Below, piece after piece: positions 8,133 through 16,456 of a stretch of 64,000 nt of DNA. How positions within the stretch are numbered: the stretch's first letter is position 1; each line of letters starts with the position of its first letter. Origin of the DNA: Candidatus Methylobacter favarea (GTDB taxonomy: Bacteria; Pseudomonadota; Gammaproteobacteria; Methylococcales; Methylomonadaceae); the NCBI RefSeq assembly GCF_902806695.1, contig NZ_CADCXN010000001.1:157923-221922 (forward strand), read 5' to 3'. Under the pieces are notes generated by a model, which worked only from the letters and a program-made list of their open reading frames with translations, ran no database searches and was not told where the DNA came from. Made by a program: the position numbers and the translations under genes.

Positions 8133-8816
8133 ATGCTGCAAAAAATCAAAGGGTTAATAAGGGAATTAGGCTTTCTAAATACCATACTTCACTTGACCAA
8201 TTATTTTTTTCTTCGTTTTAAAATACCTTTTCGAGTTTTCAAATATTATTTTGTGGCTCAAAGATTATATGAAAAAAGCTTATTACCGGATAGAAGAGGT
8301 CGTAATATCGGAATTTCTGATATTCCCTCAAAAGTCAAACCCCACCCATGCCCACGGCCGAATGCAGTAATCATTGATCGTTATCAGCAAGGGGCCGTAT
8401 GTCTAGGGGCCTATAAGGAACACGAATTTGCCGGTTGCTTTTGGTACATAACAGACAAATATAAAGAAGATGAAGTGAATTGTTTATATAAATTAGCTAA
8501 CATTGATTCAGCATGGGATTTCGATGTATATGTTGTTCCGAAATTCAGAATGTCTCCAGTGTTTTTAAAACTATGGGATGATGCCTCTAAGCATTTGATA
8601 GAACAGGGTATTCACTGGTCCTTAAGCCGAATTTCTGCGTTTAATGCCAGATCTATATCCTCACACTTACGAATGGGCGCTCAATTAGTGGGTTGGGCAT
8701 GCTTTATATGTACGGGGTCTTTTCAACTTACAATAGCCAGTATATTTCCTTTTCTGCATATTTCATTTAATAAATCATCGTATCCTGTCTTTATTTTAAT
8801 GCCACCCAAAAATTAA
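8133..8816 (+). CDS. GNAT-like acyltransferase, exosortase A-associated
   Basis: A 227-residue protein heading the exosortase-associated cluster. The centre (about residues 85-215) has the feel of a GNAT acyltransferase: CLGAYKEHEFAGCFWYITDK as a beta-rich core, DFDVYVVPKFRMSPVFLKLW resembling the acyl-donor-binding motif A region, and SRISAFNARSISSHLRMGAQ as the alpha-helical return. A gene of this type precedes the acyl carrier protein in many exosortase A loci, which suggests an acyl-ACP-dependent transferase. The N-terminal 60 residues are basic and hydrophobic and may contact the membrane. This gene and the next are visibly more AT-rich than the rest of the window, which fits recent acquisition. 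The assignment rests on pattern and context, not strict motifs. Confidence 0.6.
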   Translation: MLQKIKGLIRELGFLNTILHLTNYFFLRFKIPFRVFKYYFVAQRLYEKSLLPDRRGRNIGISDIPSKVKPHPCPRPNAVIIDRYQQGAVCLGAYKEHEFAGCFWYITDKYKEDEVNCLYKLANIDSAWDFDVYVVPKFRMSPVFLKLWDDASKHLIEQGIHWSLSRISAFNARSISSHLRMGAQLVGWACFICTGSFQLTIASIFPFLHISFNKSSYPVFILMPPKN

Positions 8817-8863
8817 TATTTTTTCAGAATGTTAATTAATAAACCAACAATTATAGGATTTTT

Positions 8864-9121
8864 ATGTCTGTTCAACATCAAGTTATTTCTATTTTAACAG
8901 AGGTATTACAGTTAAATAGTGGCATAGTTTCGACCATGACACTGGATACTCACCTATTAGGTGCGATCCCGGAATTTGATTCTATGGCGGTGGTTTCAAT
9001 TTTGACTGCTTTAGAAGATCACTATGGCTTTTTGGTAGAAGATGATGAGATTGATGCCGGCATATTTGAAACCATAGGCACCTTAATTACTTTTGTTGAA
9101 AAGAAATCAAGCGAATCATAG
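8864..9121 (+). CDS. Acyl carrier protein, exosortase A-associated
   Basis: An 85-residue acidic four-helix carrier protein. The phosphopantetheine attachment site is Ser40 in the motif EFDSMAVV. It is a dedicated ACP distinct from the fatty-acid-synthesis ACP (whose motif is DSLD) and is more like carrier proteins used with AMP-forming ligases. The acyl-CoA ligase and the PLP-dependent decarboxylase further down the cluster are its natural partners for activating and loading a substrate; that is inference from gene content. The upstream leader is AT-rich with TTATAGGATTTTT before the ATG. Confidence 0.85.
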   Translation: MSVQHQVISILTEVLQLNSGIVSTMTLDTHLLGAIPEFDSMAVVSILTALEDHYGFLVEDDEIDAGIFETIGTLITFVEKKSSES

Positions 9122-9135
9122 TAAGGAGTTATTGA

Positions 9136-9261
9136 TTGCGAAAATTGTTGCTTTTGTTTGATTTGTTAATTCGAACTGCTTTTATGAAATCCCGGCGTAA
9201 ATGCCTGAATGAGCAAAGCCAGTGCTTGATAAAAGGGGATACTGAATTATGTCTTCAGTGA
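9136..9261 (+). CDS. Possible 41-residue small protein (TTG start)
   Basis: The 127-bp gap between the ACP and hydrolase genes holds an open frame with a strong ribosome site (AAGGAGT at 9123-9129) six bases before TTG at 9136. It would encode MRKLLLLFDLLIRTAFMKSR and 21 more residues, ending with TGA at 9259-9261. That overlaps the hydrolase 2 start by 13 bp. The N-terminus is basic then hydrophobic, like a short membrane anchor; the C-terminus has two cysteines. Nothing is recognised. The ribosome site may be coincidental. Confidence 0.3.
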   Translation: MRKLLLLFDLLIRTAFMKSRRKCLNEQSQCLIKGDTELCLQ

Positions 9262-10070
9262 TGCCTGTATTTATTCCTGGTCAAGCCGGTCGATTATTTG
9301 CTATTTATCACCATCCAGCTACAGGTGAGAAAGCAAAAAAAGCAATTTTACATATTCCCGCTTTTGCAGAAGAAATGAATAAATCCCGTCGTATGATAGC
9401 GATGCAGGCACGGGAGTTTGCTAAAAGCGGCTATGCAGTATTGATATTCGATTTGTTTGGCACTGGCGATAGTGAGGGGAAGTTCTCTGATGCTACCTGG
9501 GAAATTTGGAAGAATGATGTTCATACCGTATGCCAATGGCTAATTGAACAGGGAATTTTGAATATCAGCTTGTGGAGTTTGAGAAGCGGGATATTATTGG
9601 CAATGGATTTTCTTGAAGATGCAAAAATTAAGTTCGATAGAATGTTGTGCTGGCAACCGGTTTTGAATGGCGAGATATTTATCATGCAGTTTTTGCGTCT
9701 GCGTGTTGCCGCGGCACTAATGGATAAAAGCGCACATCCTGAGAAGGCATCTGATCTTAAACAGCAATTACTTGATGGAAAAGTTGTTGAAGTCGCAGGT
9801 TACACCTTACATCCTGATTTAATTAATCCGTTAATGAAATTGTTTTCAGATAACATTCATTTTTCAAAAATTGATAATATCAATGTTTTTGAATTGATCA
9901 GTAGCTGTGAAAAAGGGATATCCCCCGGAATTAACAAGTTGATTGAGTCTTTACAACAAAGAGCTCATTTGGTTTCAGTACATGTTGTGGTTGGCAGTTC
10001 CTTTTGGTCGACTCAAGAAATTGCTGAAGTCCCGGAATTAATAACACAAACAGTTAATAGTCTGTATTGA
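9249..10070 (+). CDS. Hydrolase 2, exosortase A system-associated
   Basis: A 273-residue alpha/beta-hydrolase-fold protein of the TIGR03101 type. The family-typical segment IPAFAEEMNKSRRMIAMQAR is at about residues 36-55, followed by VLIFDLFGTGDSEG. The position where the nucleophile elbow should be reads W-S-L-R-S-G (residues 109-114), with Arg112 where Ser or Cys is expected, so classical hydrolase activity is doubtful. It directly precedes hydrolase 1, with a 13-bp gap. The start is supported by AAAAGGGGAT upstream. Presumably it acts with the ACP and hydrolase 1 on an acyl or glycolipid intermediate of the exosortase system; that role is inference. Confidence 0.82.
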   Translation: MSSVMPVFIPGQAGRLFAIYHHPATGEKAKKAILHIPAFAEEMNKSRRMIAMQAREFAKSGYAVLIFDLFGTGDSEGKFSDATWEIWKNDVHTVCQWLIEQGILNISLWSLRSGILLAMDFLEDAKIKFDRMLCWQPVLNGEIFIMQFLRLRVAAALMDKSAHPEKASDLKQQLLDGKVVEVAGYTLHPDLINPLMKLFSDNIHFSKIDNINVFELISSCEKGISPGINKLIESLQQRAHLVSVHVVVGSSFWSTQEIAEVPELITQTVNSLY

Positions 10071-10083
10071 AGAAATACCGGTA

Positions 10084-10971
10084 ATGATGAATAGAGAAAT
10101 CCCGATTATTTTCCAATGTCATCAAGACAATTTGCTGGGCATTATTCACCAGCCGGTCTGTGCTTCAAAATTAGCTGTGTTATTCGTTGTCGGGGGCCCG
10201 CAATACCGGGTCGGCAGCCACCGGCAGTTTGTATTATTGGCAAGAATGCTGGCGGCTCATAACATTCCGGTCATGCGTTTTGATTATCGGGGTATGGGCG
10301 ATTCTGAAGGAGAACCCCGGTCATTTACTTCTATAGACGATGATATTGCTGCTGCCATAGCCGCTTTTTATCAAGTTTGCCCCGAAATATCGGGAATAGT
10401 AATTTGGGGTTTATGCGACGCCGCGTCAGCGGCTTTATTTTATGCCTATCAGGATGAGCGTGTGCAGGGGCTGGTCTTGTTAAATCCCTGGGTATATACG
10501 GAACAAGGGGCTGCAACTGTCTATCTTAAGCACTATTATTTACAGCGTCTGTCAAATCCTGATTTTTGGCGCAAAATATTCAGCTTGAAATTTGATTATC
10601 TTGCCTCTTTGTCTTCTTTCGTGACGATAACTTGCAAAATGCTGAACAAGTCAACAGGAGCAGGTCATAGCGTTGACAAAACGGTTGATAAAGTTGATCC
10701 AAACCTGAGTTTGCCTGTCAGGATGAAAGAATGCATGCGCAGATTCAAGTATCCGGTGTTGTTGATTTTAAGCGGTAAGGATTTGACGGCAGATGAATTC
10801 AAAGATGCCGTCGCTACCGATGCCGAATGGCAGGGATTATTGGCAGATGGCCGGGTAAGCCGTTATGATTTTACGGAATCGGATCATACCTTTTCTTCCA
10901 GCCTGTGGCAGGATCAGGTTGCGGACTGGACGTTAGGCTGGCTAAATGATTTAAATCAGAAGTTGCAATAA
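10084..10971 (+). CDS. Hydrolase 1, exosortase A system-associated
   Basis: A 295-residue alpha/beta hydrolase of the TIGR03100 type. The nucleophile elbow is WGLCDAASA with Cys111 in place of the usual serine. FDYRGMGDSEG is at about residues 60-70. A catalytic acid is likely the Asp in LILSGKDLTADEF, and the catalytic His is in TESDHTFSS. It is therefore a cysteine-type thioesterase or acyltransferase candidate rather than a classic lipase. It follows hydrolase 2 by 13 bp and lies in the same operon as the ACP. A second ATG immediately follows the first; either could start translation. Confidence 0.85.
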   Translation: MMNREIPIIFQCHQDNLLGIIHQPVCASKLAVLFVVGGPQYRVGSHRQFVLLARMLAAHNIPVMRFDYRGMGDSEGEPRSFTSIDDDIAAAIAAFYQVCPEISGIVIWGLCDAASAALFYAYQDERVQGLVLLNPWVYTEQGAATVYLKHYYLQRLSNPDFWRKIFSLKFDYLASLSSFVTITCKMLNKSTGAGHSVDKTVDKVDPNLSLPVRMKECMRRFKYPVLLILSGKDLTADEFKDAVATDAEWQGLLADGRVSRYDFTESDHTFSSSLWQDQVADWTLGWLNDLNQKLQ

Positions 10972-11010
10972 CATGCGTCAGTACAATCGTATCACGCGGG
11001 TATAAGAAAT

Positions 11011-11979
11011 ATGCAAACCGTCTTGTTAAAAACTTTGCAACTGCTATGCACATTAGCCTCCGGACCAGGCAGCAAGAAAAAGCTTTTTATTCTGATCTAC
11101 CATCAGGTTTTGGAGCAACCCGACTTTATGCGCCCCTGGGAAATTGATAAAACAGTATTCAGTTGGCAGATGGCGTTAATCGCGAGATATTTTAACGTAT
11201 TGCCATTGCATGAAGCCCTCGAAAAAATGGCTAACGGTACATTGCCGCCCAGAGCGGTTTGCATCACCTTTGATGACGGTTACGCCAATAATTATACCCA
11301 TGCATTGCCAATTTTACTGGCCAATAAGTTAACCGCCACTTTTTTTATTGCTTCCGGTTATCTGGATGGCGGCAGGATGTGGAATGATACGGTGATTGAA
11401 AGCATTCGTACCTTGCCAGGCCCCCGCCTTGATCTGACAGCAATCGGCCTGGGAAGTTACGATATCAGCAATCCCGTTAAAAAAGCCCAGGTAGCGGTAG
11501 ATATCCTCCCCAGAATAAAACATCTGCAACCGGCGGCTCGCGCCCAGTATGCCGGCTATCTTGCTTCTTTGGCTAAAAAAATGCCTGATGACCTGATGTT
11601 AACTTCCAGTCAGGTAATGAAGCTTTATGTAAGCGGTATGGAAATTGGCGGGCATACCGTTACCCATCCAATTTTAGCGTTATTAGCACCGGATGAGGTA
11701 AGGCAAGAGGTGGCCGATAATAAAACAACGCTGGAGCAATTGTTGAATACTAAAATTCGCTATTTCGCCTATCCTAATGGCAAGCCTGGCCAGGATTATT
11801 CGCCAGATCAGGTTCGTATCATTAAGGAGTGCGGCTATCAGGCAGCGCTCTCAACCCGGCCGGGAGTATCCGCCAAAGGGAATGACCGCTGGCAATTAGC
11901 AAGATTTACACCCTGGGATTCCAGTCCGGCCCGGTTTATGTTACGTATAGCCAGGATGTATTATTTTAACAGGCTTTAA
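11011..11979 (+). CDS. Polysaccharide deacetylase family protein
   Basis: A 322-residue carbohydrate esterase family 4 protein. The NodB domain is clear: TFDDGYANNYTHALPILLAN (about residues 87-106) carries the catalytic and metal Asp pair. HTVTHPILA holds the metal-binding histidines, and AYPNGKPG is the later motif. It should remove N-acetyl groups from a polysaccharide or glycan precursor, in keeping with the EPS role of exosortase A loci. There is no clear signal peptide; the N-terminal LLKTLQLLCTLASG is only weakly hydrophobic, so the compartment is uncertain. It lies 39 bp after hydrolase 1, within the apparent operon. Confidence 0.85.
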   Translation: MQTVLLKTLQLLCTLASGPGSKKKLFILIYHQVLEQPDFMRPWEIDKTVFSWQMALIARYFNVLPLHEALEKMANGTLPPRAVCITFDDGYANNYTHALPILLANKLTATFFIASGYLDGGRMWNDTVIESIRTLPGPRLDLTAIGLGSYDISNPVKKAQVAVDILPRIKHLQPAARAQYAGYLASLAKKMPDDLMLTSSQVMKLYVSGMEIGGHTVTHPILALLAPDEVRQEVADNKTTLEQLLNTKIRYFAYPNGKPGQDYSPDQVRIIKECGYQAALSTRPGVSAKGNDRWQLARFTPWDSSPARFMLRIARMYYFNRL

Positions 11980-11980
11980 T

Positions 11981-12070
11981 ATGCCTCCGTTGATCCTGGT
12001 TTTACTGCTGGATTTATTATCAATCCGGCACTACCTACCGGGTCAGCGAATCTGGCGAAATAAAGAATAA
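11981..12070 (+). CDS. Possible 29-residue hydrophobic peptide
   Basis: An open frame starts one base after the deacetylase stop codon: MPPLILVLLLDLLSIRHYLP and nine more residues, ending RNKE. It has the outline of a single short membrane helix followed by a basic tail. The ribosome site is weak, and no relative is recognised. It could be a real small membrane protein, the decayed end of a longer gene, or chance. Confidence 0.22.
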   Translation: MPPLILVLLLDLLSIRHYLPGQRIWRNKE

Positions 12071-12154
12071 CTGACTGAATGCCACACATCCATAATAACG
12101 TGGAATATACTTTATTTTTGCAGATCAAAGCTTGCGTAACAGGACTAACGAATT

Positions 12155-13747
12155 ATGCCGACATTATTCCATCATTTATATTCTGAGCCTGCCCGGCAAT
12201 GTGGAAATTCTCCAGCCATAGTGCATAAAAAAAACGCATGGACTTATCGGCAGCTTGATCAGTTTGTGCAGCAGCAGGCGCAGGCTCTGCAAGGGATTCA
12301 TTTAAAACCGCAACAACGGGTTGCTGTTTACCTGCCCAAGCAAATTGAAACCGTCACCAGCTTTTTATCGATTTCCAGGGCCGGCGGCGTTTTTGTGCCG
12401 GTCAATCCGGTTTTAAAAGCCGCCCAGGTTGGCTATATTCTGATCGATTGCAATGTACAAATTTTAATTACCTCCAAAAGCCGTTTACAAAGTCTGGCTC
12501 CTGCTCTTGAAAACTGCTCGGATCTTCATACGATTATTCTGGTTGAAAACGATTTTGTCCCGGAAGAATTCAATATTCCCCAAACTATTTTAAGCTGGCA
12601 GAACTTTATTTCCTCTGCCATTCATAAGCCAGTAAAGTTATTAACCATAGATACGGATATGGCCGCCATTCTGTATACCTCGGGCAGTACCGGCAAACCT
12701 AAAGGCGTTGTGTTGTCGCATCGGAATATTGTTGCCGGGGCAAAAAGCGTTAGCGAATATTTAACTATTTCCTCAGCAGACCGCCTTTTGGCAGTGCTGC
12801 CATTCAGTTTTGACTATGGCTTAAATCAGTTAACGACTTCGCTGCTTAAAGGCGCCTGCTGTGTTTTACTGGATTACCTGTTGCCGCGCGATGTCATTAA
12901 TGCTCTCACTGCGGAAAACATTACCGGGCTCGCGGCTGTGCCGCCTCTTTGGGCGCAGCTTGCCAACCTGGACTGGCCTGAAACTATTAACACGCATTTG
13001 CGCTACATGACGAATTCAGGCGGGAAAATGCCTAAATCCGTGCTGACTGCGATACGGGGCAAAGTGCCTGACTGTCAATTTTTCCTGATGTATGGCTTGA
13101 CAGAAGCGTTCCGTTCAACCTACTTGCCCCCGGAACAAATTGATGAGAGGCCTGATTCGATGGGCAAAGCGATACCTAACGCCGAAATTCTGGTCGTTCG
13201 GGAAGATGGATCGCCCTGCGCCGCGCACGAGCCTGGCGAATTGGTGCACCGGGGTTCTTTGGTGGCAATGGGTTACTGGAACGATCCGGCCAAAACCGCT
13301 GAACGTTTCAAGCCGGCTCCGGGGCAGTTAACAGAATTGCCTCTGACAGAAATTGCGGTCTGGTCAGGCGATACCGTGACGATGGATGAAGCAGGTTATT
13401 TGTATTTTGTCGGGCGCAAGGACGACATGATTAAAACATCCGGTTATCGCGTCAGTCCTACGGAAATCGAAGAAGTCATTTATGTATCGGGCATGGCCAA
13501 GGAGGCCGCTGCGATCGGTATTGAGCATGAAGAGTTGGGGCAGGCGATTCTCGTTGTGGTCAGCGTGGAAGACAGTGACAAGTTTAATGAACAGGCTTTG
13601 GTCAATTTATGCAAAGCGCAATTGCCTAATTTCATGGTGCCGGCAAAAATCGAGGTTTTAACCGTTTTACCCAAAAATCCGAACGGAAAAATAGATCGTA
13701 AAGCGCTTGCCCAACAATTTGCCGCTATTTTCCAACGCGTACCATGA
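12155..13747 (+). CDS. Acyl-CoA ligase (AMP-forming), exosortase A system-associated
   Basis: A 530-residue ANL-superfamily adenylating enzyme of the TIGR03098 type. Motifs in order: AILYTSGSTGKPKGVVLSHR (P-loop, about residues 170-190), MYGLTEAFRST (about 310), the hinge GRKDDMIKTSGYRVSPTEIE (about 422-441), and the catalytic lysine in NPNGKIDRKAL near the C-terminus. It would activate a carboxylic acid with ATP, probably for loading onto the cluster's ACP. The gene overlaps the next by four bases (ATGA), so the ligase and the PLP-dependent decarboxylase are translationally coupled, which suggests that they act on the same substrate. Confidence 0.9.
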   Translation: MPTLFHHLYSEPARQCGNSPAIVHKKNAWTYRQLDQFVQQQAQALQGIHLKPQQRVAVYLPKQIETVTSFLSISRAGGVFVPVNPVLKAAQVGYILIDCNVQILITSKSRLQSLAPALENCSDLHTIILVENDFVPEEFNIPQTILSWQNFISSAIHKPVKLLTIDTDMAAILYTSGSTGKPKGVVLSHRNIVAGAKSVSEYLTISSADRLLAVLPFSFDYGLNQLTTSLLKGACCVLLDYLLPRDVINALTAENITGLAAVPPLWAQLANLDWPETINTHLRYMTNSGGKMPKSVLTAIRGKVPDCQFFLMYGLTEAFRSTYLPPEQIDERPDSMGKAIPNAEILVVREDGSPCAAHEPGELVHRGSLVAMGYWNDPAKTAERFKPAPGQLTELPLTEIAVWSGDTVTMDEAGYLYFVGRKDDMIKTSGYRVSPTEIEEVIYVSGMAKEAAAIGIEHEELGQAILVVVSVEDSDKFNEQALVNLCKAQLPNFMVPAKIEVLTVLPKNPNGKIDRKALAQQFAAIFQRVP

Positions 13748-14979
13748 TAAAAACAGTTCCGCAGCACCCGCCCATGACGCAGTTTCCCGTCAAGGGTAAT
13801 AATCTGACCGTCGGCGGTATTGAACTGACCCGATTAGCGGCTCGTGTGGGGAAGACACCGTTTTATGCCTATGACCGCCAGTTAATTACCGATCGTATAA
13901 CTGAATTGCGCCGGCAAATGCCTGACGAATTAAAAATTCACTATGCGATGAAAGCCAATCCAATGCCCGCGGTCGTGCAGCATATGGCCGCCCTGGTTGA
14001 CGGCTTTGATCTTGCTTCAGCAGGAGAAATGAAAGTTGCCCTTGACACGCCTATGTCAGCAGAAAATATCAGCATGGCAGGTCCTGGAAAGCGCCCCCAA
14101 GAATTAATGCAAGCCGTCGCAGCGGGCGTTACCATCAACATAGAATCTTTTCATGAACTGGAAACCATTGCATCTGTGTCCGGACAAAGCGGTATTCAAG
14201 CGCAAGTAGCTGTTCGTATTAATCCTGCTTTTGAACTCAAGGCTTCCGGCATGAAAATGGGCGGCGGCCCCAAACAGTTCGGCATTGATGAAGAATTGCT
14301 GCCTGAGGCATTAACACGCATCAACGAATTGAATCTGGACTTTAAAGGCTTTCACATCTACAGCGGCTCACAAAACCTTAAAGCTGAAGCCATTATTGAA
14401 GCCCAGCAAAAAAGCATTGATTTAGCCATCAAGCTGTCTGACTATCACCCGGCGCCGATTAAAAAACTCAATATTGGCGGCGGTTACGGCATTCCTTATT
14501 TTCCTGGAGAAACCCCATTGGATACGCGCCAAGTTGGCGATGCATTGGCAAAAGCCATGGCCAAATTCAAGGCAGTCAATCCGCAAGCCGAAGTAATCAT
14601 TGAATTGGGGCGCTATTTAGTCGGCGAAGCAGGCATTTATGTCTGCCAGGTGCTGGACAAAAAAATTTCGCGAGGACAAATTTTCCTGATGGTCAACGGC
14701 GGATTGCACCACCATCTTGCTGCATCCGGCAACTTCGGACAGGTCATCCGGAAAAACTATCCGGTTGCCATAGGAAATAAAATGAATAAGCCGGAAAAAG
14801 AAACAGTCAATATAGTAGGGCCGCTCTGTACGCCACTGGATATTCTCGCCGATAAAATGGATCTGCCGGCCGCAGAGATTGGGGATTTGGTGGTTATTTA
14901 TCAATCCGGCGCTTATGGCTATACTGCCAGCCCCCATCAATTTTTAAGCCAGCCGGAAGCTGAGCAGGTATTGGTTTAA
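13744..14979 (+). CDS. PLP-dependent decarboxylase, exosortase A system-associated
   Basis: A 411-residue fold-type III PLP decarboxylase (TIGR03099 type; relative of diaminopimelate and ornithine decarboxylases). The PLP lysine is Lys70 in IHYAMKANP. The glycine-rich phosphate-binding loop is LNIGGGYGIPYF (about residues 242-253), and the substrate-side cysteine is in GPLCTPLDILAD (about 360). The dimer-domain ending GAYGYTASPHQFLSQPEAEQ is typical. It probably makes an amine from an amino acid for ligation or transfer in EPS or lipid modification; the true substrate is unknown. It is coupled to the acyl ligase by a four-base overlap. Confidence 0.9.
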   Translation: MIKTVPQHPPMTQFPVKGNNLTVGGIELTRLAARVGKTPFYAYDRQLITDRITELRRQMPDELKIHYAMKANPMPAVVQHMAALVDGFDLASAGEMKVALDTPMSAENISMAGPGKRPQELMQAVAAGVTINIESFHELETIASVSGQSGIQAQVAVRINPAFELKASGMKMGGGPKQFGIDEELLPEALTRINELNLDFKGFHIYSGSQNLKAEAIIEAQQKSIDLAIKLSDYHPAPIKKLNIGGGYGIPYFPGETPLDTRQVGDALAKAMAKFKAVNPQAEVIIELGRYLVGEAGIYVCQVLDKKISRGQIFLMVNGGLHHHLAASGNFGQVIRKNYPVAIGNKMNKPEKETVNIVGPLCTPLDILADKMDLPAAEIGDLVVIYQSGAYGYTASPHQFLSQPEAEQVLV

Positions 14980-15100
14980 CTTGCGGGCGTAAAACAGACT
15001 AAAGCCTTTCGGAAATAGAAATATGAATGAAGATTATTGTCTTAAAACCGTGTGGCGAAAAAGCCTGAAATTACCGCTTTTGTCTGAACAATAAGGATTT

Positions 15101-15943
15101 ATGAAAACTCCAAAAAGTCTGGAGCCGCTGGTGCGCGACGGGCTCGTCGATGAAGTTATCCGGCCTTTAAAGAGCGGCAAGGAGGCCGCTGTTTATGTGG
15201 TTCTGTCTGAAGGTGAGATTCGCTGCGCCAAAGTGTATAAAAATGCTGCGCAACGCGGTTTTCACAAGCAGGCCCAATATCAGGAAGGACGCAAGGTGCG
15301 AAATAGCCGCCAGGCTCGCGCGATGGAAAAGCATAGCCGTTACGGCCGCAAACAGCAGGAAGAAGTCTGGCAAAATGCCGAGGTGGATGCGTTATACCGT
15401 CTTGCAGCAGCTGGCGTACGAGTTCCGCAGCCTTATAACTTTGTCGAAGGCGTATTGCTCATGGAATTAATTACGGACGAACAGGGCAGCGCTGCGCCGC
15501 GGCTTAACGATCTTGAATTAAGCAGTGAAGAAGCGCTGGAATATCATGGCTTTCTAATTAAGCAGGTAGTCGCCATGCTCTGCACAGGACTCATCCATGG
15601 AGATCTTTCAGAATATAATATCCTGATTGACGCCCATGGGCCGGTTATCATTGATCTGCCGCAGGCGGTTGATGCGGCGGCTAATAATAATGCCGGTAGA
15701 ATGCTGGAACGGGATGTCGATAATCTGGCTGCCTACTTTGGCCGTTTTGCTCCCGAGCTGCTGACTACCAGTTATGGCAAGGAGATCTGGAAAATCTACG
15801 AAAGCGGCAATCTTCATCCTGACCTTAAACTGAGCGGCCATTTTAAGAACAGCAATAAAATAGCCGACGTGAACAGCATTATGCGGGAAATAAACGATGC
15901 GCGGGAAGAAGCGCTAAGGCGCCGTTACGAACAGGAAGATTAA
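15101..15943 (+). CDS. RIO-type serine/threonine protein kinase
   Basis: A 280-residue RIO1-family kinase. The ATP-binding lysine is Lys44 in CAKVYK after the flexible loop SGKEAAVYVV. The catalytic loop HGDLSEYNIL (about residues 166-175) and the metal-binding IIDLPQAVD (about 183-191) are both intact, so it should be active. A charged segment QARAMEKHSRYGRKQQEEV matches the RIO1-specific insert. RIO kinases act in ribosome maturation in archaea and eukaryotes; bacterial members are poorly characterised. It is probably monocistronic, with a 121-bp gap upstream. AATAAGGATTT precedes the ATG. Confidence 0.87.
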   Translation: MKTPKSLEPLVRDGLVDEVIRPLKSGKEAAVYVVLSEGEIRCAKVYKNAAQRGFHKQAQYQEGRKVRNSRQARAMEKHSRYGRKQQEEVWQNAEVDALYRLAAAGVRVPQPYNFVEGVLLMELITDEQGSAAPRLNDLELSSEEALEYHGFLIKQVVAMLCTGLIHGDLSEYNILIDAHGPVIIDLPQAVDAAANNNAGRMLERDVDNLAAYFGRFAPELLTTSYGKEIWKIYESGNLHPDLKLSGHFKNSNKIADVNSIMREINDAREEALRRRYEQED

Positions 15944-16024
15944 GGTCCCAGTAGAGGCCATTTACAGTATACATATCCAATCCATCGCTATTAATGGCCT
16001 TATCAAAGCGGCCTGATATAAATT

Positions 16025-16456
16025 TTAAATATTACTGTTGATCCAGCGAATAATATCCGCCTCTCTCATGGCGCCGGCTTGACGAACAATTTCACGGCCC
16101 CCTTTAAATACAATCAGCGTAGGAATGCTGCGAATATTAAACTGGGCGGCAATGCCCTGTTCCTGTTCCGTATCAAGCTTGGCAAGACGTACCCGCGGTT
16201 CAAGTTTGGCCGCTGCCTGGGCATAAGCCGGCGCCATCATTTTGCAAGGCCCGCACCAGGGCGCCCAGAAATCAACCACGACAGGAATATCATTTCGGGA
16301 AAGGTGGCGCTGGAATGTTTTTCCCGTTAACTCCAGCGGATGCCCATTAAATAATATCTCCTTGCATTTGCCGCAATGGGGTTGCTGCGCCAATCGCTCG
16401 GATGGAATGCGATTTACAGCCTGACAATGGCCACAAACAATATGCACTGAATTCAT
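16025..16456 (-). CDS. trxC: Thioredoxin 2
   Basis: A 143-residue cytosolic thioredoxin with the N-terminal zinc-binding extension that defines TrxC: Cys8 and Cys11 (CGHC) and Cys28 and Cys31 (CGKC). The thioredoxin domain carries the active site WCGPC at residues 67-71 and the cis-proline loop IRSIPTLIVFKGG. It reduces disulfides and is usually part of the peroxide-stress response. The gene is convergent with the RIO kinase gene, with 81 bp between their ends. No OxyR site is claimed. Confidence 0.93.
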   Translation of the reverse strand: MNSVHIVCGHCQAVNRIPSERLAQQPHCGKCKEILFNGHPLELTGKTFQRHLSRNDIPVVVDFWAPWCGPCKMMAPAYAQAAAKLEPRVRLAKLDTEQEQGIAAQFNIRSIPTLIVFKGGREIVRQAGAMREADIIRWINSNI

